The position numbers and the translations under genes are program-made. The notes beneath the pieces are model-generated. The model worked only from the letters and a program-made list of their open reading frames with translations, searched no databases and was not told the DNA's origin. A stretch of DNA of 64,000 nucleotides. It comes from Moraxellaceae bacterium. Lineage in GTDB: Bacteria; Pseudomonadota; Gammaproteobacteria; Pseudomonadales; Moraxellaceae. Of the stretch, positions 9,042-20,883 are shown piece by piece. Location: assembly GCA_029237815.1 (NCBI GenBank), contig JAQZBP010000003.1, positions 434,001-498,000 of the forward strand. Direction: 5' to 3'. The stretch's first letter is position 1. Each line of letters starts with the position of its first letter.

Positions 9042-9331
9042 AGTACCTTGCGCGGACGCGCCGTATTCACGGGCAGCTCCGGCCCATGCCGGCCGCTCGC
9101 CTCCTGCCGGCTCGCCCGACCGCTGCGGCACGCACCTGCAGGGACGGCGGCCATAGCTCGCCAACACGCGACTGCCTCACCCAGGCGGAGGGTTCATACA
9201 CACCAGTCCTGTTCCTGCCCACCGAAATAGCGAATTGCCATAAGGCCAAAACAAAGCTCAAACACTGCCTGTCTGTTGGCTGTCATCTTCAGGTGACAGA
9301 CTCAGGCCTGCATGACGACAGGAGCGCCGCC

Positions 9332-9916
9332 ATGAATCCCCCCCTTTATTTCGACGTGATCTCTTCCCCCTTGGGCGTCCTGCTGGTCGCCCACTGCAGC
9401 GGCTACCTGTGTGCGCTGGACTTCCAGGATTACGAGTCCCGCTTCCGCCAGGTGCTGGCCCGCCGCTTCGGCAATGTACCCATCGAGCAGCGCCCCGCCC
9501 CCGAGGCGATACGGGTGCCACTCGACGCCTATCTCAGCGGCGCCAGCATGGAGGCCCTTACCGACATTCCCGTGCACGCCCCCGGCACCCGGTTCCAGCA
9601 GCAGGTCTGGAAGGCGCTACGGCGAATCCCGGCCGGCAAGCTGTGGAGCTATGGCGATCTGGCCCGGGCCATCGGCCTGCCCGGCTCCGCGAAGGCGGTC
9701 GCTCAGGCCGTCGCCCGAAACCCCGTCGCCATCATCGTGCCCTGCCACCGGCTCGCGGACAGCGACGGCCGGATCGCCAGCTACACCGGCGGCCTCGCCC
9801 GCAAGATCTGGCTACTGGCGCATGAAGGAGTTGCAGGGATCGACCGTCATCTGGAGGCGGTCCTGCCCGCCTTCCTGGGCGGGCAGGCAGCACAAGGTGG
9901 CGCCCCCGGCAGCTGA
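9332..9916 (+). CDS. ogt: methylated-DNA--[protein]-cysteine S-methyltransferase
   Basis: Suicide repair protein that moves alkyl groups from O6-alkylguanine to its own cysteine. The 194-residue product carries the IVPCHR active site with Cys at about residue 138. Before it lies the helix-turn-helix DNA-binding part (FQQQVWKALRRIPAGKLWSYGDLA, then GSAKAVAQAVARNP). The ATG at 9332 is chosen for GGAG at 9321-9324. An in-frame extension reaching back to 9086 has no conserved content and would overlap the ffs promoter area. The Ada regulatory domain is absent, so this is the constitutive Ogt type. Confidence 0.92.
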   Translation: MNPPLYFDVISSPLGVLLVAHCSGYLCALDFQDYESRFRQVLARRFGNVPIEQRPAPEAIRVPLDAYLSGASMEALTDIPVHAPGTRFQQQVWKALRRIPAGKLWSYGDLARAIGLPGSAKAVAQAVARNPVAIIVPCHRLADSDGRIASYTGGLARKIWLLAHEGVAGIDRHLEAVLPAFLGGQAAQGGAPGS

Positions 9917-10079
9917 GCCCTGGTCCGGCGATGGTGGCCGCACCCGTAGAGAGTCACGCAACACAGCAGGGCCACCGCCCGTCAGACGGACAGGAAGCAA
10001 GGGGCTATTCATAGGGAAGCGAAGGCGGCCAGCCGGCACAGGGGCCTGAGCAACAAGCCGGGACGCGCAAAGCCCAAAA

Positions 10080-10108
10080 GAAAAAGGCCTCGCAAGCGAG
10101 GCCTTTTT
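10080..10108 (-). terminator. intrinsic terminator after tRNA-Ser
   Basis: A-tract, GGCCTCGC, AA loop, GCGAGGCC and T-tract, just beyond the 3' end of the reverse-strand tRNA. Confidence 0.8.
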
Positions 10109-10118
10109 CATTCAGTTC

Positions 10119-10209
10119 TGGCGGTGAGGGAGGGATTCGAACCCTCGATACGGTATTAGCGTATACACACTTTCCAGGCGTGCGCCTTCAACCACTCGGC
10201 CACCTCACC
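10119..10209 (-). tRNA. tRNA-Ser (anticodon GGA)
   Basis: Reverse strand: acceptor GGTGAGG pairs with CCTCACC. The D-arm is GCCGAGTGG, the anticodon loop is CTGGAAA (GGA) and there is a long variable arm typical of serine tRNAs. The T-arm contains GGTTCGAATCC, and an encoded CCA ends at 10119. Decodes UCC/UCU. Confidence 0.97.
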
Positions 10210-10395
10210 GGGGATCATTTTCTCGGGTCGCCGCTTGATCTGGGTGGTTGCCGGCCACAGGGCGAGCAGGTGTAAGATGCGCACCCTCTCGTCAATGGCC
10301 GCCGCCGGCCTAGTCTCCGCATCTGCCCGCGACCCCGCGCCGTCGTCCGGGGGAAGCCTATCCGGGGATGACGAAAAGCAAAGGGGATACCTCCT

Positions 10396-12282
10396 ATGCA
10401 GGCGACTGCAGACCACGGTCATAAATCATCGACTACCGCGCTGTCCCTCGGAGCGCTCGGCGTCGTATTCGGCGACATCGGCACCAGTCCGCTGTACGCC
10501 CTCAAGGAGTGCTTTCACGCCAGCCACGGCATCCCCATCACGCACGACAATGTACTCGGCATTCTTTCGCTGATCTTCTGGTCGATTACGCTGGTGGTGT
10601 CGCTGAAGTACATCGCCTTCATCATGCGAGCCGACAATAACGGCGAAGGCGGCATCATGGCCCTGCTCGCGCTGACCCTGCGCTCCGAGCACAAGGGCGC
10701 CGTACGCCGCCGCCTGCTGATCATGACCGGCCTGTTCGGCGCTGCACTGTTCTTCGGGGACGGCATCATCACCCCGGCGATTTCCGTGTTGTCCGCGGTC
10801 GAGGGCCTGGAGATCGCCACGCCCGTCCTCAAACCCTTCATCCTTCCCATTACCATCTCGGTGCTCATCACACTTTTCGTGATCCAGCGTTTCGGCACTG
10901 GTTCGGTCGGCCGCTGGTTCGGCCCTGTGATGGTGATCTGGTTCACCACGCTGGCCGCGATGGGCGTGGCAAACATCAGCCGCTACCCGCACGTGCTCGA
11001 AGCCGTGAATCCCCTCTGGGCCATCAGCTTCGTCGCCGAGCACCGATTCATCGCCTTTGTCACGCTGGGTGCCGTGGTGCTGACCATCACCGGGGGCGAA
11101 GCACTTTACGCTGACATGGGCCACTTCGGACGCCGCCCCATCCGCCTTGCCTGGTTCTACCTGGTGTTTCCCGCCCTGCTGCTCAACTACAGTGGCCAGG
11201 GCGCATTGCTGCTGACCGACCCTAGCGCTGTCGAGAATCCTTTCTATCGCCTTGCTCCGCAGTGGGGCCTGCTGCCACTGGTGGTGCTATCCACGCTGGC
11301 TACGGTGATTGCCTCGCAGGCCGTGATCTCGGGAGTTTTTTCGATTACCCGCCAGGCCGTGCAACTGGGCTACCTGCCACGCATGCATATCCAGCACACC
11401 TCTACCAAGGAAATCGGCCAGATCTATATTCCCGCGGTGAACTGGGCGCTGCTCGCCAGCATCATCCTGCTCGTCATCACTTTCCAGTCCTCCAGCAACC
11501 TGGCCTCGGCCTACGGCATTGCTGTCACGCTAACCATGATTTGCGACACCATCCTCGCCGTCGTGGTGGCCCGCAAGCTGTGGAACTGGCATCCGGTGGC
11601 GGCCATCCTGGTGGCCGTGCCTTTCCTGCTGATCGACCTGGCCTTTTTCGGCGCCACTTCGCTCAAGGTGCTGCAGGGCGGCTGGTTCCCGCTGCTGGTT
11701 GGCCTGACCGCCTTCACCATCATGTCCACCTGGAAGCAGGGCCGGCAGCTCCTGTTCCGGCGCCTCGCCAACGAGACCATGCCGCTCGGCCTGTTCGTGA
11801 ACTCCATTGGCGGTGGCTCAGTGCAAACGGTACCAGGCACGGCCGTATTCATGACGGGCAGCCACCAGTACGTGCCACACGCCATGTTGCACAACATGAA
11901 GCACAACAAGATCCTGCACGAACGCAATGCGCTGCTGACACTGGTCACACGCGACATTCCCTTCGTGGACGACGCCGAGCGCGTCGTCATCTCCGAGGTC
12001 TCGCACAATTTCTACCTGATCACCGGCTACTACGGCTTCAAGGAACAGCCTGACGTACCGGCGCTGCTGGCGAGTTGCGCGGCGAAGGGGCTGGAGTTCG
12101 ACATGATGGACACCAGCTTCTTCCTGTCGCGAGAACGAATCGTCGCCAGCGTCGCCCCCGGCATGGCCATGTGGCGCGAGCTCCTCTTCGTGGCCATGTC
12201 GCGCAACGCCGCTGCCGCAACCGACTTCTTCCAGATCCCCACCAACCGCGTGGTGGAGCTCGGCACCCAGATCGAGCTGTAG
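10396..12282 (+). CDS. kup: low-affinity potassium transport protein Kup
   Basis: Potassium-proton symporter of the inner membrane, 628 residues (E. coli Kup 622). The N-terminus has the family signature LGVVFGDIGTSPLYAL, followed by about 12 hydrophobic segments to roughly residue 430. Conserved FFGDGIITPAISVLSA and GGEALYADMGHFG are present. The last 170 residues form the cytoplasmic C-terminal domain. A possible promoter (TTGCCG at 10248, TAAGAT at 10273, long 19-base spacer) lies about 120 bases upstream. It appears monocistronic. Confidence 0.95.
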   Translation: MQATADHGHKSSTTALSLGALGVVFGDIGTSPLYALKECFHASHGIPITHDNVLGILSLIFWSITLVVSLKYIAFIMRADNNGEGGIMALLALTLRSEHKGAVRRRLLIMTGLFGAALFFGDGIITPAISVLSAVEGLEIATPVLKPFILPITISVLITLFVIQRFGTGSVGRWFGPVMVIWFTTLAAMGVANISRYPHVLEAVNPLWAISFVAEHRFIAFVTLGAVVLTITGGEALYADMGHFGRRPIRLAWFYLVFPALLLNYSGQGALLLTDPSAVENPFYRLAPQWGLLPLVVLSTLATVIASQAVISGVFSITRQAVQLGYLPRMHIQHTSTKEIGQIYIPAVNWALLASIILLVITFQSSSNLASAYGIAVTLTMICDTILAVVVARKLWNWHPVAAILVAVPFLLIDLAFFGATSLKVLQGGWFPLLVGLTAFTIMSTWKQGRQLLFRRLANETMPLGLFVNSIGGGSVQTVPGTAVFMTGSHQYVPHAMLHNMKHNKILHERNALLTLVTRDIPFVDDAERVVISEVSHNFYLITGYYGFKEQPDVPALLASCAAKGLEFDMMDTSFFLSRERIVASVAPGMAMWRELLFVAMSRNAAAATDFFQIPTNRVVELGTQIEL

Positions 12283-12386
12283 CGGCACCACACCGGCCAG
12301 CGGCCCGTTGGCGGGCCGGACGGCCGGGCCGCCGGCAAGCCCGCTTGCTAGACTGGCGACGCCAGCGCCGTACAGGAATGTCTGCC

Positions 12387-14720
12387 ATGCCGCCCTGCGC
12401 CGTCCTTCGCTGCATCATTCCCGGACTGTCTTCGCTACTTCTGTTGCCACTCCCCGGCCTCGCGCAGGCCGCCCCTGAGGCAGTGCCGTCCTACCGGGAA
12501 AGCATCCAGCCGCTGCTCAACCAGAAATGCGTCGCCTGTCACGCCTGCTATGACGCGCCCTGCCAGCTCAACCTGGGCAGCAGCGAAGGCGTCCGTCGAG
12601 GCAGCACGCAACTGAAGGTCTACGACAGCAAACGCACCCGCACGCAGGCCCCCACCCGGCTTTTTACCGATGCGCAAGATGCGGGCGAGTGGCGCCGAAA
12701 AGGCTTTAGCTCAGTCCTCGAATCACAGGGCCCCGCGACTGAAACGCTGCTCGGCAGCATGCTGGCGCTCGGCCGGCAGCATAAGCTCCAGCCCGGCCGT
12801 AAACTCCCCGCTGACATTCCCGTCGGCATCGATGCCATCCATGCCTGTCCGCAGGACGCGGTCGAATTCGCGCAATTCCGCCAGAAATATCCGCACCGCG
12901 GCATGCCACTCGGCGTCACTGGCCTCACCGACAGCGAATACCGGACGATCACCGCGTGGCTCGCCGCCGGCGCGCCGATTGACGATCGCCCGCCACAGTT
13001 ATTGCCACAGGAAATCGATCAACTCGCCGAGTGGGAGGCGCTGCTGAATCCGGAGGGCGCGCGCGAGCAACTGGTGGCGCGCTGGCTTTACGAACACCTT
13101 TTTCTCGCCCACCTGTATTTCGACAACGTGGCGGAAGGCAACTTCTTCGAACTGGTGCGTTCGCGCACGCCGTCCGGCCAGCCCATCGACCTCATCGCCA
13201 CCGCGCAGCCGAACCATCCGCCCGGCAGCGCCCGGATCTATTACCGGCTGCGGCCGCTGCAGGGCGCCATCGTCCACAAGACGCACATCACCTACGCCCT
13301 TGGCGCACAGAAGATGGAGCGCATCCGCACGCTCTTCTTCGACAGCGACTGGGCGGCAGGGCCGGTTCCCGCCTACGACGAGGCGGCTCGCGCCAATCCC
13401 TTCACGACCTTCGCCGCGATTCCGGCGCGTGCCCGCTACCAGTTCATGCTGGATAATGCGGAATACTTCGTGCGCACCTTCATCCGCGGGCCGGTCTGTC
13501 GCGGCAGCATCGCCACCGACGTGATACGCGACCACTTCTGGCTGCTCTTCCAGGCACCCGAGCGCGACCTCTACGTCACGAGTGCCGCGCACCGCAGCCG
13601 CGCCGATGCCCTGCTCGGCCTCCCCGGCCAGCGCAGCGGGCTGGCTGACCTGCCGTCACAGTGGGCGACCTACACGCGGCTGCGCAACCAGTACAGCGCA
13701 GTGCGCGCCGACGACTATGCGCGCGCCCAGCCCGACGGCGCGGCACTCACGGACATCTGGCTCGGCGAGGGCCGCAATCGCGACGCGCTGCTGACCATCG
13801 TGCGCCACCACGACAGTGCCTCCGTCACGCGCGGCCTGGCGGGGCCCCTCCCGCAAACCCTGTGGTGGATGGACTTCCCGCTGCTGGAGCGCACCTATTA
13901 CAGCCTGGTGGTGAACTTCAACGTCTTCGACACCGTCTCGCACCAGGCGCAGACCCGCCTCTATTTCGATCTCATCCGGCATGGCGCCGAAACGAATTTC
14001 CTGCGCCTGATGCCGCCGGGATCGCGGCAGGCCCTGATCGACGACTGGTACCAGAGCAGCGGCAAGCTCAAGGTCTGGCTGTACTATCCGAAGACGGACA
14101 CGTCGCGCCCGGTGGCCATTCCCTATCGCACGGACACGCCCCGGCAGGAATTCGTCGACCGCCTGCGCGTGCGCATGGGCGACCTGGCGCGGCAGGACCC
14201 GCTCAACGGCTGCACCAACCTGCTCTGCTACCGGCCGGGAATCCCGCTATTCCTGCGCGTGTCCGACCATGCCCTGAGCCGGCTGACGCACGACACCGCC
14301 GCCACGCTGCCGGTGATCCTGCAGCTGCCGGAGGCCACGCTGCTGCGCGTGCAGGCGCCGGACGGCCAGCGCGAGGTGTACACCCTGCTACGCAACCGCG
14401 CGCACAGCAACGTCGCCTATATGGCCGGCGAGACCCTGCGCCATCAGCCGCAAAAGGATCGCCTGATGGTGTATCCGGGCCTGCTGACCAGCTACCCGAA
14501 TTTCGCCTTCGACATCCCCGCCGGGGAAATATCGCTGTTCGCGGATGCGCTGCTGGCCGCGCGCGGAACGGCCGACTTCACGGCGATCGTGGAACGCTGG
14601 GGCATACGCCGCACGCATCCGGATTTCTGGCGCCTGTTCAATGATTTCACGGCCTGGCAGCGCGAACGCGACCCGCGGGAGGCCGGCATACTGGACATGA
14701 GCCGCTACGGGAATCTCTGA
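12387..14720 (+). CDS. cti: fatty acid cis/trans isomerase
   Basis: Periplasmic heme enzyme that converts cis to trans unsaturated membrane fatty acids, a solvent and heat stress response known from Pseudomonas and Vibrio. The 777-residue protein has a signal peptide (hydrophobic run to ...GLAQAAPEA). A cytochrome-c type CxxCH lies at about residues 48-52 within CVACHACYDAPCQLNLGS, as in known Cti. The length matches the family. ATG 12387 sits 10 bases after AGGA; ATG 12378 is possible but too close to it. Located downstream of kup with a separate 104-base gap. Confidence 0.93.
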   Translation: MPPCAVLRCIIPGLSSLLLLPLPGLAQAAPEAVPSYRESIQPLLNQKCVACHACYDAPCQLNLGSSEGVRRGSTQLKVYDSKRTRTQAPTRLFTDAQDAGEWRRKGFSSVLESQGPATETLLGSMLALGRQHKLQPGRKLPADIPVGIDAIHACPQDAVEFAQFRQKYPHRGMPLGVTGLTDSEYRTITAWLAAGAPIDDRPPQLLPQEIDQLAEWEALLNPEGAREQLVARWLYEHLFLAHLYFDNVAEGNFFELVRSRTPSGQPIDLIATAQPNHPPGSARIYYRLRPLQGAIVHKTHITYALGAQKMERIRTLFFDSDWAAGPVPAYDEAARANPFTTFAAIPARARYQFMLDNAEYFVRTFIRGPVCRGSIATDVIRDHFWLLFQAPERDLYVTSAAHRSRADALLGLPGQRSGLADLPSQWATYTRLRNQYSAVRADDYARAQPDGAALTDIWLGEGRNRDALLTIVRHHDSASVTRGLAGPLPQTLWWMDFPLLERTYYSLVVNFNVFDTVSHQAQTRLYFDLIRHGAETNFLRLMPPGSRQALIDDWYQSSGKLKVWLYYPKTDTSRPVAIPYRTDTPRQEFVDRLRVRMGDLARQDPLNGCTNLLCYRPGIPLFLRVSDHALSRLTHDTAATLPVILQLPEATLLRVQAPDGQREVYTLLRNRAHSNVAYMAGETLRHQPQKDRLMVYPGLLTSYPNFAFDIPAGEISLFADALLAARGTADFTAIVERWGIRRTHPDFWRLFNDFTAWQRERDPREAGILDMSRYGNL

Positions 14721-14828
14721 CACGGGCGACTCGGTTGATCTGCCGCCGGAGTGACATCTGTCACTTTCCGGCCGTGCCCGGGCGCCCCCACAATCGAACG
14801 GATAACAAGAACAAGACAGGTAGGCCTC

Positions 14829-16088
14829 ATGACGTCACCCCTGCCCTCCCTGCTGCTGCTGGGCTCGCTGCTCGCGCTGGGCGCCTGCGGCGATGACCGC
14901 AGCGGCAGCCTCACCCGCGACGACGGCCCCACCGCAACCGCGACCGATGCCTCCTCTCCCGACTACTGGCCTGCAGAGGGATGGCGAACGGCAACGCCCG
15001 AATCTCAGGGATTCCCGTCCGGCGCCTTCGCTACGCTCGCCGACGATGCCGCCACCGCGCTGCCCTACTACACCAGCCTGATGGTGATCCGGAACGGCTG
15101 GGTGCTGCACGAGAGCTACCACCCAACGGACTCAGAGGCGAGTGATGCCAATACGCCCCATCACGTCTGGTCGATCACCAAGAGCGTGACCTCCCTGACG
15201 CTCGGCCGCGCCTGGACGCTCGGCGATCTCACCGACCTGGACGAGACTGCCGACAGCGTGTTCCCTGCCAGCGTGATGGACACACTGCCGACAGACGATG
15301 CACGCCGCGGCATCACGCTGCGCCACGCCCTGCAGATGCGCTCCGGCCTGGCCTGGAACGAGCCGGCCTGGCTGCTGAACTTCACGGCGATGAAGGACCC
15401 GCTCTTTCGCGCCTACTCCGGCCTGGACCCCGCCTGTCCCACCGACGCCGGAATCCTGGCCTGCTCCATCCTGAACCAGCCACTGGCCTACGCGCCGGGC
15501 ACGACCTGGAACTACAACACCTATGACACCTACCTGGCGTCGGCGTTTTTCACCGGGCTCACCGGACAATCGCTGAACCAGTACGCCGCCACCCATCTGT
15601 TTGCACCGCTCGGCATCACCTTCGACGTCGCCAGCGACTGGCCCAACGTCCCCGACCCCGTCACCTTCGGCGGCGGACTGCTCAATATCCGCAGCCGCGA
15701 TCTGGCCCGCCTCGGCATGCTGGCGTTGTACGACGGGCGCTGGCAGGACCAGCAACTGATTGCGAAGGACTGGATCGACCTCACCACCACGGCCCAGGGC
15801 ACCGGCCGCGTCGCGCTTTTCGACGTTGATGGGAATCCGCGCGCGCTCACCGCCGACGACCCCGAGGTCGACATTCCCTACGGCCTGCAATGGTGGCGCA
15901 TGACAGGCCCCGGCCTCGGCGGGACGCCCTCGCTGAGCGCCCGCGGCCTTGGCGGCCAGATGATGCACATCTTCAAGGACAAGGAGCTGATCATCCTCAT
16001 CACCTGCGACAGCAATGTCCTGTCCGGTCGCGAAGCGGCCATCAACGACTTCCTGCAGACTCGAATCCTGGACAAGCTGACGCTGTAG
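14829..16088 (+). CDS. lipoprotein serine hydrolase (beta-lactamase/class C-like)
   Basis: A 419-residue lipoprotein. The N-terminal signal ends LLALGAC-GDD, a lipobox with Cys19. The penicillin-binding/beta-lactamase fold is shown by S-I-T-K (Ser115/Lys118) inside HVWSITKSVTSL, then GITLRHALQMRSGLAW, WNYNTYDTYL near the usual Y-x-N position, and a late GLGG segment. Such proteins are esterases, peptidases or amidases; true beta-lactam resistance is not implied. ATG 14829 is preferred over 14751 because the signal peptide begins there. Ends at a hairpin terminator. Confidence 0.85.
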   Translation: MTSPLPSLLLLGSLLALGACGDDRSGSLTRDDGPTATATDASSPDYWPAEGWRTATPESQGFPSGAFATLADDAATALPYYTSLMVIRNGWVLHESYHPTDSEASDANTPHHVWSITKSVTSLTLGRAWTLGDLTDLDETADSVFPASVMDTLPTDDARRGITLRHALQMRSGLAWNEPAWLLNFTAMKDPLFRAYSGLDPACPTDAGILACSILNQPLAYAPGTTWNYNTYDTYLASAFFTGLTGQSLNQYAATHLFAPLGITFDVASDWPNVPDPVTFGGGLLNIRSRDLARLGMLALYDGRWQDQQLIAKDWIDLTTTAQGTGRVALFDVDGNPRALTADDPEVDIPYGLQWWRMTGPGLGGTPSLSARGLGGQMMHIFKDKELIILITCDSNVLSGREAAINDFLQTRILDKLTL

Positions 16089-16111
16089 TGGCCGGCCCGA
16101 CAAAACCGGCG

Positions 16112-16146
16112 CAAAAAAAAGCGGGCTCATGCCCGCCTTTTTTATT
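16112..16146. terminator. bidirectional intrinsic terminator
   Basis: A8 tract, GCGGGC, TCAT loop, GCCCGC and T-tract, between convergent genes ending at 16088 (+) and 16156 (-). Confidence 0.8.
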
Positions 16147-16155
16147 CCCCCGTGC

Positions 16156-16479
16156 TCACAGGGGGCACTGCAGGTCCTTGTAGCGATGCTCCGCCAGCTT
16201 GCGGCACCCCATGGCCTTGAAGCCCCCCATGGTGTCGCAGGTCTTGAAGGCCGCGGAACGCTCGGTGCACTTGACGGCCAGGTTGGCCACGGCGTCGACC
16301 GCTTCATTGCCGGAATTCACTTTCACCACCTGATCGCCGGTAGCCGACACTTCGATTGCCGGTGCGGGGGCCGCCCCAACAGCGGGCTCGGCAGCGGTTG
16401 CAGCAGGTTCACACGCAAAAGCGGCAGGTGCCAGGGCAAGCGCCCCGGCAAAGGAAACAGCTTTCCACAGCTTGTTCAT
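16156..16479 (-). CDS. small exported cysteine-containing protein
   Basis: A 107-residue protein with a clear signal peptide (MNKLWKAVSFAGALALAPAAFA). An Ala/Pro-rich linker follows, then a C-terminal part with four cysteines (KCTER, KTCDTM, GCRKL, LQCPL) that could form two disulfides in the periplasm. AGGAGA precedes the ATG at good distance. No family is recognised. The start and signal peptide are convincing; the function is unknown. Confidence 0.7.
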   Translation of the reverse strand: MNKLWKAVSFAGALALAPAAFACEPAATAAEPAVGAAPAPAIEVSATGDQVVKVNSGNEAVDAVANLAVKCTERSAAFKTCDTMGGFKAMGCRKLAEHRYKDLQCPL

Positions 16480-16624
16480 TCTGATTCTCCTTGATGGCTT
16501 GGTTGGTCACCCCCAGAGATGACCCGTCCACGCTACCTACTCGAGCCAACCCCACCAAACGGCTTCCGCCGAACGTCCCCATGGCGTGACCGGTTGCGCA
16601 TTTCCCCCACAAGCGACTCACACG

Positions 16625-16656
16625 CATAAAAAAAACCGCGGCTTGTGGCCGCGGTT
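16625..16656 (-). terminator. intrinsic terminator of the fadBA operon
   Basis: On the reverse strand AACCGCGGC, a short loop, GCCGCGGTT and a run of T. It lies about 40 bases after the stop of fadA. Confidence 0.85.
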
Positions 16657-16693
16657 CCGTGTCCCCTCCACCCCGGATCAGGGGTGTCAGGAA

Positions 16694-17711
<1,018 letters not shown>

Positions 17712-17739
17712 TTTTTAACTCTCCAATCTCGTTGGGCGA

Positions 17740-19890
<2,151 letters not shown>

Positions 19891-20051
19891 GAGTGATCTC
19901 CGTAGTGGGATGGTGAGCGTTAGCCTGCAGGGTAGACCCCGGCTACAGGGGCGGCAGGTAGCGCAGCGCACTGTGGGATGCCGGACAGCCGACGGGTGGC
20001 AGCCTTGGAAGAGTAGCCAAGCGGGCGTCCGGGCGGCGCACAGGGTGGCCA

Positions 20052-20087
20052 AGTGTATGCATCCGAAGGAACTTTGTTAACGCAAAG
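20052..20087 (-). promoter_or_regulatory. probable fadB promoter with overlapping palindrome
   Basis: On the reverse strand -35 TTAACA (20080-20075), 17-base spacer, -10 TACACT (20057-20052), leaving a leader of about 150 bases. The -35 lies inside the near-palindrome CTTTGTTAACGCAAAG (20072-20087), a candidate repressor site, for example for a TetR- or GntR-type fatty acid regulator (inference). The rest of the 19891-20256 gap shows nothing else I can support. Confidence 0.5.
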
Positions 20088-20256
20088 GGGGGACTAAGAA
20101 TGACCGGGTGGCCACGCTGCCAGCTGACGATGGCAGGGCGGCGGGTGTCCGCAGCGGCCCACCTAGCCGGCGCTAGAACGGGGACTCAGGACAGACGAGC
20201 AGAGCTGCTATCAACGGGACTGCGCAAGCAGTGAAGAGTGTGCTCCATCAGGCCGG

Positions 20257-20730
20257 TCACTTCTGAGCAGCGGAAGCTGCCGCCAGGCCGGGGCCGGCCA
20301 CGGGCTGGACATCATGTGGAGTCACGGGCGCGCGGCACTCCGAGCAGACCATGGTCGGCCGGAACTTGTGCCCACAGCTCTTGTGCACGTACTCCAGCGG
20401 CACGCCCTTGCCCTCGTCCAGCCACTTGTCACCCCAAGTGGTCAACGCCAGCAGCACTGGGTAGAGGTCACGTCCCATCTCGGTCAGGCGGTACTCATAG
20501 CGGGGCGGATTGTCCTGGTACGCCACCTTCTTCAGCACGCCGGTTTCCACCAGCCGGCTCAGCCGCTCGGCCAGAATATGGCGAGTCACGCCCAGCTGGG
20601 ACTGGAAATCATCGAAGCGACGGACCGCCAGGAAGGCGTTGCGCAGGATCAGCAGGGTCCAGCGGTCGCCCAGGATGGACAGGCTGCGTGCCACCGAACA
20701 GGGCATCTCCCCAACGTCTTGCCACTTCAT
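20257..20730 (-). CDS. HxlR-family transcriptional regulator
   Basis: A 157-residue winged-helix regulator. The opening MPCSVARSLSILGDRWTLLILRNAF is the HxlR/MarR-like signature and includes a Cys at residue 11, the position of the redox/electrophile-sensing Cys in YodB and HypR. The recognition helix region is VTRHILAERLSRLVETGVL. Unusually, the C-terminus adds a zinc-ribbon-like set (SCGH and VCSECRAP). It is divergent from the hydrolase operon at 20884, with a palindromic operator in between, so it most likely represses that operon in response to a reactive compound. Confidence 0.9.
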   Translation of the reverse strand: MKWQDVGEMPCSVARSLSILGDRWTLLILRNAFLAVRRFDDFQSQLGVTRHILAERLSRLVETGVLKKVAYQDNPPRYEYRLTEMGRDLYPVLLALTTWGDKWLDEGKGVPLEYVHKSCGHKFRPTMVCSECRAPVTPHDVQPVAGPGLAAASAAQK

Positions 20731-20778
20731 GACCGTCTCCGAAAAACCGTCTGGTCATTCTAGGGACATCCTTGCGGC

Positions 20779-20807
20779 TTGACGAGTTCCATTTTGGAAC
20801 TTACTCT
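20779..20807 (+). promoter_or_regulatory. promoter with palindromic operator filling the spacer
   Basis: -35 TTGACG (20779-20784) and -10 TACTCT (20802-20807) are separated by exactly 17 bases. Those 17 bases (20785-20801) are the inverted repeat AGTTCCA-TTT-TGGAACT. A repressor dimer bound here would block RNA polymerase. The adjacent HxlR regulator is the obvious candidate. Drives the operon starting at 20884. Confidence 0.7.
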
Positions 20808-20883
20808 GCCATCAAGCACTGACAACGTCGGTTCGACGGTCGTCCGTTGGCGACTGTGCCCCCTCCATTGCCCGGAGTTCGCA

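Noticed and set aside
9086-9331. N-terminal extension of ogt
   Set aside because: Not conserved in Ogt; the internal ATG at 9332 has GGAG at good distance.
12302-12317. GC-rich hairpin after kup as terminator
   Set aside because: GGCCCG-TTGG-CGGGCC can fold, but no T-tract follows on either strand.
14829-16088. Beta-lactam resistance gene
   Set aside because: The S-x-x-K fold is shared with esterases and peptidases; the Y-x-N and K-T-G equivalents are not clearly those of class C beta-lactamases.
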